Assembly: GCA_947311845.1 (NCBI GenBank)
Contig: CAMZMU010000063.1
Span: 120,484,135 to 120,548,134 of the forward strand
From: Poa pratensis
Taxonomy: Eukaryota; Streptophyta; Magnoliopsida; Poales; Poaceae
DNA length: 64,000 nt
Direction: 5' to 3'
The translations under genes and the position numbers were made by a program. Positions 35,301 to 44,773 of this stretch are shown in pieces. How positions within the stretch are numbered: the first letter of the stretch is position 1; every line of letters starts with the position of its first letter. The notes beneath the pieces were generated by a model that worked only from the letters and a program-made list of their open reading frames with translations, was not told where the DNA came from and searched no databases.

Positions 35301-37250
35301 GGAGTGGATTGCTAATCCATGATAGATCCTAGGCCCATAAGTGGTATGTGATTTTCCAATTAAATGAGTAGTTGACAAAACAATATTAATTGTTACTTGA
35401 GTAGTAGGAGTATAGTTGCTTACTTTGATCTTACGTCAGTTCATTATGGCAATCTTCCTTTTGTATTAGGAGTAGTATGAATATTTTAGCTAATTCCACT
35501 TTAAGCAACTGGTTGATTTGTTGACTCCACAAATTAATTAATGACTCCACTAATTAATGATTAATGATTAGTAGTTGACTCCACTAATTAATTCCTTTTC
35601 TATGAATCTTCGCCGCTGCTGACTAAGAGGAGGCCAAATAAGCAAAAGCCAGTTTCAGTTTTGGCACATTGTGTTACTAGATCAGGAAAGCACAGACAGA
35701 TTGTGTTACTAGTTTCAGTTCATTATGCGTGATGTTCAGACGTGTATCTCAGCGCTCTCCTTCGTCTCGCGAATATAGTACTCCCTCCGTCCCAAAATAA
35801 GTGTCTCAAAGTTGTACAAAAGTGAATGTATCTATACTTGTTTCATGTCTAGATACATCTACTTTTTGACAAATCTAAGACAGTTATTTTGGGACGGAGG
35901 GAGTATTCTGAATGTACAATAGACGTGTTTCTGTTTCAGTCTTACCGTGGTCAAGAATAGTAGTATTCTGAAATCTATTGCATCCCTGCACTTTCAATCC
36001 ACAGAGCATTTCTATTTTAGTTTCAATAGTGTGCCCAATTTGCTTTTATTTAAACGAATCTAATTATGGAGTTCCTTCCTTATGTGCAGGCTACACAGCC
36101 TGAAGGCTGGGGTGAGCTCCCCTGTGATCTGATAAAGCAGATCGTGACAGATCATCTTCCTTGTGGAATAGACAGGCTACGCCTCTCGTGGATCAACCAG
36201 CACTGGGGCAAGAGCATCCGCGAGATGAAGCTGCCTGAGCTGCCGTGGCTGTTTCTTCCGTCAAGCAGCACCCCGAGGTTCTTCGATCCTGCGTCCCGGT
36301 GCCTGCACAACATCTGGCTTCCGGCTGAACTGAAGAGTGGGCTGCTGTGTGGCGCATTGGGGCCATGGGTATTCATCAGCATCGAAGACCCGGAGCCGCA
36401 GTTCATTCTATATAACCTGTGCAATGGAGAGAGGAGAGGTCGCATTGACCTGCCGCTGACCATACTCGACAGGGATGGGACAACTCAAGAGGCGTGGGTT
36501 CAGATGGCTGCCCTCACACGTCCCCCTTCAACCGGTCGCTATACAGTAGCTGCAGTTCTATACATTGGCGAGTCCCGTGATGCCACCATAGCCACGTGGA
36601 AGTTGGAGGACAAGCACTGGACTGAGATTGGAAGTACATCAGATTGGGTGGTAGACATTTTGTTCTATCAGGGTGAGTTCCACTTCCTCACGTCTAATGA
36701 AGATCTGCTCAGGCTTGTTCCACAGGGAACCTCTTTCAGAATGCTGAGGTATCAGGTGGTACGTTCGAGCAAACCGCTGGATGATCGCTACCAAGATCGG
36801 GTTGGTAACATTATTAGGAGGTACCTGGTGGAGTCCACATCAGGACATCTTCTGCTGGTTGTGAAGAAGACGCATCGTACCAGCAAGACATTTGATATCA
36901 GAGTCTACCGTCTGTCTGTTGACGACGAGGCCGGGCAAGCCACGTGGGCCCACTACAAGAACCCAGCGGGTGAAATGCTTTTTCTGGGTCAGGCTTCTTC
37001 CATATCTTGTGTCACTCGGTTTGACCCCACTATTCACTTTCTGGACGACCGTATGGAGGAGAGCGAGGATGAGTTGGGTCACTACAGAAGGGACGACATG
37101 GGAGGGTTGCAACCCCATGTCCTCCAGGTTAGCTTCCGAACACCAGACGAAGAAACCGCGTTCTCCTATCGAGCACCAAACGACATAGGAGTAACCGACC
37201 TACCAACGCCAGTTTGGTGCGAGCCGCAGTCAGGCGATTCTACCAAGTGA
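32347..37250 (+). CDS. F-box / DUF295-type protein, spliced
   Basis: This is a likely substrate-binding subunit of an SCF ubiquitin ligase; the substrate is unknown. A non-coding exon 1 (about 31225-31280) and intron 1 (31281-32315) precede exon 2 (32316-32385), which holds the start codon and 13 codons (MDDEPTPQLQAPM). Intron 2 (32386-36089, GTAAGT..TGTGCAG, phase 0) is 3.7 kb. Exon 3 (36090-37250) gives 386 residues, so the protein is 399 aa. The F-box-like segment is WGELPCDLIKQIVTDHLPC..LRLSWINQHW. The rest resembles the DUF295 beta-propeller-like region (WLFLPSSS, WVFISIEDPE, ILYNLCNGERR). The frame is intact across exon 3. An in-frame ATG at 36066 lies before the acceptor and is probably not used. 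Confidence 0.87.
32942..33267 (+). pseudogene. Proline-rich exon fragment inside the F-box intron
   Basis: The frame starts MAGQSKRTTAPAPPEFSWLP, runs about 109 codons rich in Pro, Ala and Trp, and ends LDDHDLQAW at a donor-like TG|GTATGT. No downstream partner exon was recognised. The composition resembles the N-terminus of transposon-associated Myb/SANT-type proteins in grasses, but this is only an impression. It is either a captured exon of another gene or an alternative exon of the host gene. Confidence 0.45.
35781..35903. mobile_element. Stowaway MITE (Tc1/mariner), 123 bp
   Basis: The inverted ends are CTCCCTCCGTCCCAAAATAA and its complement TTATTTTGGGACGGAGGGAG, flanked by TA target duplications (35779-35780 and 35904-35905). 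It sits about 190 bp upstream of the acceptor of F-box exon 3. Confidence 0.95.
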
Positions 37251-37277
37251 TTGACTGTCCCTCCCGTGAGCATCATC

Positions 37278-37488
37278 GTCTCTGCTTAGTCCAGCTCCGC
37301 TTGTTTTCACAAGGATTCACATTCCCCTTTTATCTCTTTACATTCTCCTCCTATCAGGCTGACGTTCTGTGCCGCATGCATCTGTTAGAAGACCGCCAGT
37401 TAACTGTTGGTAGCTGACATTCTGTGTCTCTGCTTAGTCCAGCTCCGCTTGTTTTCACAAGGATTCACATTCCCCTTTTATCTCTTTA
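37278..37488 (+). repeat. 63-bp direct repeat in the F-box 3' UTR
   Basis: GTCTCTGCTTAGTCCAGCTC.. to TTTATCTCTTTA occurs at 37278-37340 and again at 37426-37488 (148-bp offset), identical by eye. It lies just after the stop codon, in the likely 3' UTR. Confidence 0.85.
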
Positions 37489-37942
37489 TGTTATATATAA
37501 TGTGTGCTAGCTGTATGTGAATTCTGCTTTCTAGGATTGCAATTCCTCTTATTTCCCTATCTGGACTCATAATGCGTCCTGTCAACTTTTTGCTTGTATG
37601 AGAGGTGATCGTTACATGGTTAGTAACAGCACAAAATTCTAGTGTTACCATGATTTTCGTTCCATTGGAGCTTGGGCGTCAACACTTTAGTATGCTGACC
37701 AGAATTAAGTTTTCATGACTATAGAACGCATCTTGATGCCAGCTGAACCAATACAACTCACAGCAATTGAGCAGCACGCTGAATAACTCAAATTAATGGA
37801 ACAAAAATGAAAGCATTTGGTATCTCCACTAAAGCACTGAAGTCTGTTCTAGTAAGCATAAATAGCTCAAGCTCATACATGTGGAAACCTTACCAACCTC
37901 CCTACATATATATAGCTAAAAGGGAAAGGCGATAACAAATTA

Positions 37943-39062
37943 CAGGAGGAGGAGGACAATGAGCAGGAGGAGCAGGGCCGGGCCGGCAAAATCCGGGGCC
38001 CTGTGCGAAAATCTAAAACGGGACCTATATTATACGAAAATTTGAACTAATAAATAATTCCAATGTATATGATAGAATATTTTACGTAACAATTAAAATA
38101 TATTGAGAATCATTCATAAAATATATATATATTGAGAATCATACCTATATAATTCGAAGTCACGTAACGTTTACTTGAACTTCATCATTTTTTTGTGTTC
38201 TTTGTAATGAAATCTTCAATCATATCCTCATAATCAATCTTCCTCAACACTTCGCCCTCAAGTGCTATTGTGGCCAAATCGTTCAACTTAGAAAAGCTAA
38301 TATACAAGAGACGAATAAATTAAATTAAAATGTACATACGATAAAAAAGAATTGTGGACACAACATATTAACGGGAGTATACTTGCTTTTGCGATGAGCC
38401 AATGAGGCGATAAAGAAGAACCGTCGCCAGTCGTCGGCGCAGCGACGCTGTGGATGCAATCAGTCGCCCCTGTGTCGTCGTCGCCGTGACGCTGTGGATG
38501 CGAATTCCGAATTGCGATGGATCGGTGCAGCGACGGTGTGTCGTGGACGCCGTCGGTTCGTATTCGTCTGATGGTCTCGCGTCGGCAGAAGGCAGGGCCT
38601 GGAATCGTGGGCGACTATGCTACTGACCAGTTTTTTTTTAGATCATGGTACTGACCACCGAATCCATTGATCGATACCATTTTGTATTCACATAATCACA
38701 TCAGCCCAACAACGCAGCGCAATGGAGAAGGCCCAGCAATGTAGCGCAGTGGAGACAGCCCAACATCGCAGCACAGCGCACAAACGGGGCCCATTTCAAG
38801 GATAATGCCTAATTTTATTCAGATCCTATACAAATACATATAGACTTATATAAAAAATTTGGGGCCCCCAAAATTCATGGGCCCTGTGCCGGCGGCACAG
38901 TCAGCACCACTGTGGGCCCGGCCCTGAGGAGGAGGAGCCGCCGGTCGATGACTCCCATGAGGAGGAGAATACGACGACGAGGAGGCAGACTCCGATGACA
39001 ACTCCGACGACGATGACGACAGGGGCGCAACACCGCCGATGAAGAGTCAAAGGAAGAAGTAA
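37943..39062 (+). pseudogene. 3'-terminal exon remnant of an acidic protein, split by hAT element
   Basis: Coding-like sequence rich in GAG/GAC lies on both sides of the hAT insertion. Removing the element and one target duplication gives a continuous run of Glu/Asp codons (EEEDNEQEEE.. PPVDDSHEEE). It continues after one missing base near 38970 as DDEEADSDDNSDDDDDRG and ends MKSQRKK plus TAA at 39060. Such acidic tails with a basic end occur in nucleolar and chromatin proteins. The parent gene is not identified and no upstream exon was found. Confidence 0.6.
37973..38926. mobile_element. hAT-type DNA transposon, non-autonomous, 954 bp
   Basis: Perfect 12-bp inverted ends (CAGGGCCGGGCC left, GGCCCGGCCCTG right) are flanked by the 8-bp duplication AGGAGGAG (37965-37972 and 38927-38934). 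The 8-bp TSD is diagnostic for hAT, although the purine-repeat target weakens it slightly. Sub-terminal repeats GGGGCCCTGTGC and GGGCCCTGTGCC extend the symmetry. No transposase frame is seen. Confidence 0.85.
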
Positions 39063-40290
39063 GATAGCCCACCGCCCACCGCCGGCGAAGAGTCAGAAAT
39101 CTTTTGTAATGACTTCTTATGTACTGCTTCTTCAAATTAATATATAATGTGACTAGTAAGTTTCATTGTTGTGTCGTGTCGTCTAATATGTAATTAAGGG
39201 TCTGTGCTACCTTATTATGTACTCGTGTGTGTTATATATATTAATGTTCCGTTCATGCAAAACTTGCAATTTAGTTGCCTCTAGGTTCCCAATACTAGCT
39301 GATCATCTTCTTACCTAAGAACGTAGAAAAATAATTTTATTCAACCTCGAGATAAGCCAAAAAATGTTGATGGGCCGATCTTGTGCAATGCCCATATGGA
39401 CCAGTAGTTTAGACGCACGTGATGGGCTGATCGTGTGCATTGCCCAGAAGGATCAGTAGTTTAGACTAGCGTACGTGGTGTTAGAAATTTAGTCCCACCT
39501 CGCTAGTTTGGAACGTGTATCACCGGTTTGTAAGTCCAAATGTAGCAACCAATGCCAGAACAGTATTGTTGCCCTAAATGTGTGTTTAGCCTAAATATGT
39601 ATCAAAGTCTTGGGAGGTCCTATGTACACATTTAGGAGCTCAATACATGCTACGGACATTAATACTTGCTAATCACTTTTTTTAGGGCTGCCTTAGACTT
39701 TTTTTTTCTTCAACCTAAAATGTGTCCTTCGTTCTTTGTTAACTGAAGAACTTTGAAAGTGAGAGAGAAAGACTTGGGCAAATTAATGCTTTCCTTTTTC
39801 ACTTTTTATTCATAAGGGAAAGCAACCGATTTGTTTTTGTTTCACCCTGATCAATTGTTTGCTTGCTTCTTCAAATCAAGCATCTGCCATAACTGCTTGT
39901 TATCTTCTTCTCGGTCGCTTTCGCATTCCTAATGTTGTTGGACAGGATATTCCCCGAGTCCATAGTAAGAGGCAAATTGAGCTCGCTGGTTGAGCACCCC
40001 CCCTCTCAAATCAGAACGCCCAATCGAAAGCTCTCAACATGCTCAGATCTAACATCCCCGGCTGGTTGAGCCCCCACTCAACATGGGCAGTCACGACATC
40101 TTGTCTTTTGCACTGTTGGATACCGCGGTCATTTGGGGCGGGAGGACGAAGTGTAGCTAGACTTCTCTCGCCGGCCGGTGTTGCCGCGCTTCGTCGCTGG
40201 AGGTGTAGAAGAATGGGGTAGGGGAAAAGAAAGGGGAGGAAATGACACGAGCACGGGCGCAGCCGCGGTCGCTACCTCGGGAACCCCAGA

Positions 40291-40390
40291 GCTGAGGTGA
40301 ATAAGTGGGGCTCTCCCCGCTGAGGTGGATCAAAGGGCCCATATTAAGGTGGATAAGTTGTGACCCCATGCTGAGGTGGATAACTAAGGG
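40291..40390. repeat. Degenerate minisatellite in unit A
   Basis: Four imperfect copies of CTGAGGTGGATAA, spaced about 25-30 bp, are interspersed with GGGG/CCCC stretches. The same array is in unit B near 42250-42350. Confidence 0.65.
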
Positions 40391-40538
40391 GTCCCGCACA
40401 AAAAACGTAGAGCTCGACTCACATAATACAAAACGCTAACAACCAGTGTTCACTAGTCTCTTGCGTTTAACGGTTAAAGAGGGCTAGGACTTCCCTTGGC
40501 TATTTGGGCCTTCGGAATTCGGAAAGATCACATGAGAG

Positions 40539-40870
40539 CTACTGAGCCAACTTCCTTGCTCTCCTTCCAATAGGCATAAGAAACGTCGCAGAAAAGCTAT
40601 TGGCCCGAGGAGATGGACGGTATCGAGGGCCTTGACTTCCGTTGCCCATTGAAGGCAGATTGACGTTGTGCTTGGTGGTGACCACCACCTTGTCGGCGAC
40701 GAGGTAGGCCGAGAAGAAGCCCATTCCGAACTGGCCGATGATGCTCATGTCCGTCCCGCTTGCAATGCCTCCAAGAACTCCTTGGTGCTGGAGCGTGCGA
40801 TGGTGCCCAGGTTCTTTACCAGGTCTCTGCTCGTAAGCAGAGTTTTCCCGTTAGAAATTCAGAGATTCAA
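40539..40870 (-). pseudogene. HSP90 N-terminal domain fragment (unit A)
   Basis: On the minus strand the sequence reads [20 protein letters not shown] and, after a frame break, [20 protein letters not shown] followed by VVVTTKHN. These are hallmark ATP-lid sequences of HSP90 chaperones. Similarity ends after TTKHN. Upstream, AGCAG is preserved as an intron acceptor, so the piece came from a genomic copy rather than from mRNA. It lacks the rest of the gene. Confidence 0.85.
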
Positions 40871-40900
40871 CAAGCAACGCAACAAGACGTACCCGACTTA

Positions 40901-41241
40901 GAGCATCTCCACCGGGGGCCTCCAAATCGGTGTCCGGCACCCTCCAATTGAGTCCCAATTGGAGGGTGTCGGACCTGTGTTCGGTCAATTTGGGGGGAGG
41001 GGGGGGGGGGGGGGGGGGTGCAGCCCACCGTGGGGCACCCCAAAGACAAGAAAAAATAGTTCAATTCAAACGAATTTGAAGGCATTTCAAATTTCATTCA
41101 TATTTGGTGCAAAGTACAAAATATTTGAACGAAATTTGAATTAGCCCTAGCCGCCGCCTAGCCTAGTCGAACCACGAGTCGTCGTCGCTGGCGTCCTCGA
41201 TCTTGACGATGGTGGCGGAGGAGGCAGTAGGCTGGTGGAGG
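40901..41241. mobile_element. Truncated Harbinger element (unit A)
   Basis: The left end GAGCATCTCCACC follows TTA, as in the complete copy at 42863. It is cut at 41241 by the tandem-duplication junction. Confidence 0.8.
40999..41018 (+). repeat. Poly(G) run of 20
   Basis: Twenty consecutive G residues follow TGGGGGGA. The equivalent run in unit B (42962-42977) has 16. Such a tract can form G-quadruplexes and is prone to length error. Confidence 0.9.
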
Positions 41242-43203
41242 CTCTAGGATCCCAATACTAGCTGATCATCTTCTTACCTAAGAACGTAGAAAAATAATTT
41301 TATTCAACCTCGAGATAAGCCAAAAAATGTTGATGGGCCGATCTTGTGCAATGCCCATATGGACCAGTAGTTTAGACGCACGTGATGGGCTGATCGTGTG
41401 CATTGCCCAGAAGGATCAGTAGTTTAGACTAGCGTACGTGGTGTTAGAAATTTAGTCCCACCTCGCTAGTTTGGAACGTGTATCACCGGTTTGTAAGTCC
41501 AAATGTAGCAACCAATGTCAGAACAGTATTGTTGCCCTAAATGTGTGTTTAGCCTAAATATGTATCAAAGTCTTGGGAGGTCCTATGTACACATTTAGGA
41601 GCTCAATACATGCTACGGACATTAATACTGGCTAATCACTTTTTTTAGGGCTGCCTTAGACTTTTTTTTCTTCAACCTAAACTGTGCCCTTCGTTCTTCG
41701 TTAACTGAAGAACTTTGAAAGTGAGAGAGAAAGACTTGGGCAAATTAATGCTTTCCTTTTTCTCTTTTTATTCATAAGGGAAAGCAACCGATTTGTTTTT
41801 GTTTCACCCTGATAAATTGTTTGCTTGCTTCTTCAAATCGAGCATCTGCCATAACTGCTTGTTATCTTCTTCTCGGTCGCTTTCGCATTCCTAATGTTGT
41901 TGGACAGGATATTCCCCGAGTCCATAGTAAGAGGCAAATTGAGCTCGCTGGTTGAGCACCCCCCCTCTCAAATCAGAACGCCCAATCGAAAGCTCTCAAC
42001 ATGCTCAGATCTAACATCCCCGGCTGGTTGAGCCCCCACTCAACATGGGCAGTCACGACATCTTGTCTTTTGCACTGTTGGATACCGCGGTCATTTGGGG
42101 CGGGAGGACGAAGTGTAGCTAGACTTCTCTCGCCGGCCGGTGTTGCCGCGCTTCGTCGCTGGAGGTGTAGAAGAATGGGGTAGGGGAAAGAAAGGGGAGG
42201 AAATGACACGAGCACGGGCGCAGCCGCGATCGCTACCTCGGGAACCCCAGAGCTGAGGTGAATAAGTGGGGCTCTCCCCGCTGAGGTGGATCAAAGGGCC
42301 CATATTAAGGTGGATAAGTTGTGACCCCATGCTGAGGTGGATAACTAAGGGGTCCCGGACAAAAAACGTATGAGCTCGACTCACATAATACAAAACGCTA
42401 ACAACCAGTGTTCACTAGTCTCTTGCGTTTAACGGTTAAAGAGGGCCAGGTCTGCCCTTGGCTATTTGGGCCTTCGGAATTCGGAAAGATCACATGAGAG
42501 CTACTGAGCCAACTTCCTTGCTCTCCTTCCAATAGGCATAAGAAACATCGCAGAAAAGCTATTGGCCCGAGGAGATGGACGGTATCGACGGCCTTGACGT
42601 CCGTTGCCCATTGAAGGCAGATTGACGTTGTGCTTGGTGGTGACCACCACCTTGTCGGCGACGAGGTAGGCCGAGAAGAAGCCCATTCCGAACTGGCCGA
42701 TGATGCTCACGTCTGTCCCACTTGCAACGCCTCCAAGAACTCCTTGGTGCTGGAGCGTGCGATGGTGCCCAGGTTCTTTACCAGGTCTCTGCTCATAAGC
42801 AGAGTTTTCCCGTTAGAAATTCAGAGATTCAACAAGCAACGCAACAAGACGTACCCGACTTAGAGCATCTCCACCGGGGGCCTCCAAATCGGTGTCCGGC
42901 ACCCTCCAATTGAGTCCCAATTGGAGGGTGCCGGACCTGTGTTCGGTCAATTTGGGGGGGAGGGGGGGGGGGGGGGGTGCAGCCCACCGCGGGGCACCCC
43001 AAAGACAAGAAAAAATAGTTCAATTCAAACGAATTTGAAGGCATTTCAAATTTAATTCATGTTTGGTGCAAAGTACAAAATATTTGAACGAAATTTGAAC
43101 TAGCCCTAGCCGCCGCCTAGCCTAGTCGAACCACGAGTTGTCGTCGCTGGCGTCCTCGATCTTGACGATGGTGGCGGAGGAGGCAGTAGGCTGGTGGAGG
43201 CTC
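41242..43203. repeat. Tandem duplication, unit B (about 1.96 kb)
   Basis: This is the second unit. Its sequence continues beyond the breakpoint into the rest of the Harbinger element and the HSP90 remnant, so unit B is the ancestral context. Confidence 0.93.
42501..42832 (-). pseudogene. HSP90 N-terminal domain fragment (unit B)
   Basis: Same content as 40539-40870 ([20 protein letters not shown]). Together with 44491-44610 it forms one HSP90 pseudogene split by a Harbinger insertion placed next to an exon-intron boundary. Confidence 0.85.
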
Positions 43204-44487
43204 CGTCGTGGCGCGGTGCGCGGCTGGAGGAGGCGCCGTCGTGGCCCGGCGCACGGCTGGTGGAGGGGCCGCCGGAGGAGGAGGAGGCTGACATCTGGGC
43301 AGACGTCGCGAGGGTCGCCAAGAGTCCCTGCGAATCCTGCTCGATGACGACCACCGATTTGGAGAGCGCCGCTAGCAGGCCCGGGCTGTCGCCGTCGTGC
43401 TCGTTCCACATATCGGAAGACACGTCGTAGCCCGCCGGGATTACCTCCACTGGCATTGCCTCCGCCCTGGGGCGACGCAGGTAGAGGCGCCCGCGAGGGT
43501 GTGGTGGCGAACGCTGGCGACGTTCGCGGATGGTGATGCCGCCTCCACCACGCGGCAGTGAGCGGCGCTCCGCCTTCACCACTTGGCGCGGCACGGGGCG
43601 CGGTGGTGGGAAGCGTGGCACCGGGGGAAGGAGGCGGAAGGGGATGGCGCTGCCTGTGGCAGCGTGTCGGCGGTCGACTTCGATCACGGAGGCAACCGTG
43701 TGGTCGGTTGCCTCCCACCAGGCCTTGCAGCCGCCGGTGTTGTAGTGCGTCCGGAGGGCGTTGGGGCTGACGATGGTGGCGACGACCGCGTGTTGCTCGC
43801 GCTCGAAGCGCTCGAGCCAACGGCCCTAGTTCGCCTGACCGTCGTCGTTCTCGGGGAGGCGCCGCTCCACCGGCGTCATCCAGTTGCGCCGGCGAGCGAT
43901 GAACCGGCGTATCTGCTCCGCCGTCACGGGCAGCGGTGGCACTGGAAGACCACCAGCCGAAACGGCCCAGTGCTTGCGCATGCGGCAGTCCGGAGGGGCG
44001 AGGAGACCGCATCCCCCACGCGTCCTCGCTAAGGATCGTGCGCCCGCCGTACGCCATGGGTGCGAGGAGAGTGAGGGCGAGAGAGAGAGTGAGGGCGAGC
44101 GGGGTGGATAAGCACGGCGAGGGCGCCGGCTTATATCGTGGCGATGGGCGTTGTGGCCGGCGTTAATGCGACGCGTGGGGAATCCGCAAAGACGCCAGCG
44201 TGGCCGCCGTTAATGGCATGCGTGTGTGCAGGCGTACCGCCGTCCAGTCGCGTCGCGTTGGAAACCGCCGACGACTGCGCCATTAACTCGGCCAGACCGG
44301 CCTCCTGCACGGCGCGATTAATAACGCTTGTTCGCGCCGCGTGTGTATGACGGGTGGGCCGCCCCTGTCAGAGGCATGTTCGGCACCCCCGAGGGGGCCG
44401 GACATGATTTCGTTCGCCCCGACCCTTTGGAGGTGCCGCTGGTGGCCAAATTTGGCGTCCAGACCCCAATGAGCCCCTGAGATGCTC
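42863..44487 (-). mobile_element. PIF/Harbinger-type element with TTA target duplication, 1.6 kb
   Basis: The ends GAGCATCTC / GAGATGCTC are inverted and flanked by TTA (42860-42862 and 44488-44490), the signature TSD of PIF/Harbinger. It interrupts the HSP90 pseudogene. The interior is GC-rich with minus-strand coding-like sequence from ATG 44057 (MAYGGRTILSEDAWG). After frame breaks, another frame reads WWEATDHTVASVIEVDRRHA and ends DASDDNSWFD near 43122. No DDE transposase motif was recognised, so it is probably non-autonomous or carries captured sequence. Confidence 0.8.
43106..44057 (-). pseudogene. Unrecognised coding-like sequence inside the Harbinger element
   Basis: Several minus-strand frames switch along the region (43122-44057 and 43106-43687). 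Plausible protein segments are FIARRRNWMTPVERRLPEN, VIEVDRRHAATGSAIPF, VIPAGYDVSSDMWNEHDGD and SPGLLAALSKSVVVIE. Composition is rich in Arg, Pro and Ser. I do not recognise the family. It behaves as transposon cargo. Confidence 0.4.
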
Positions 44488-44490
44488 TTA

Positions 44491-44610
44491 AGTCATGCCG
44501 ACTCCCACTGTCGTTGATGGAGAGCGTCTTGTTGGCCTTGTCGGGGACGATCCGCAGCTCTGGCTGCGTGTCCAGCTTGCTCTTGTCCGTCAGGCGCTCG
44601 ACCTGTAGAC
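44491..44610 (-). pseudogene. HSP90 N-terminal fragment, upstream part
   Basis: The minus strand reads VERLTDKSKLDTQPELRIVPDKANKTLSINDSG, the conserved stretch that precedes GMTK-DLV-NLGTIA in HSP90. Small indels break the frame. It joins the unit B fragment across the Harbinger insertion. Confidence 0.85.
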
Positions 44611-44773
44611 CGGACCTGATACAGTGCTACCTACATGTACACGTAAACTCTTTGGGCTAACATAGTATTACGACAATTTTGACAGACGAAAAATTGGCTT
44701 GGTCTATATATGGTCTAGATAGAGTTCTAGACCTGCTTGGCTTAGGTTTGAGAGTCGAAACAAAACTAGTTAT

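Larger units (their letters stand above)
32386..36089 (+). other. Intron 2 of the F-box gene
   Basis: This holds a proline-rich exon fragment (32942-33267), short direct repeats (ATGGTGGGCTACTGATATTT at 34015 and 34091), a phrase common in cereal repeats (AGAGCCAGCAGTGGGCTTTC, near 34677) and a Stowaway MITE (35781-35903). The stretch 35040-35290 is a diverged relative of 32470-32700, suggesting an old internal duplication. Confidence 0.7.
39279..41241. repeat. Tandem duplication, unit A (about 1.96 kb)
   Basis: Unit A is followed directly by unit B (41242-43203), with a few substitutions and indels between them. The right end of unit A lies inside a Harbinger element, so the duplication came after that insertion. 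The junction shares CTC between the two breakpoints (41242-41244), consistent with microhomology-mediated joining. Confidence 0.93.

Noticed and set aside
36066..36089. ATG at 36066 as start of the F-box protein
   Set aside because: It sits upstream of a good acceptor (TGTGCAG) in phase with a proper start exon at 32347. The intron reading fits better, although it is not proven.
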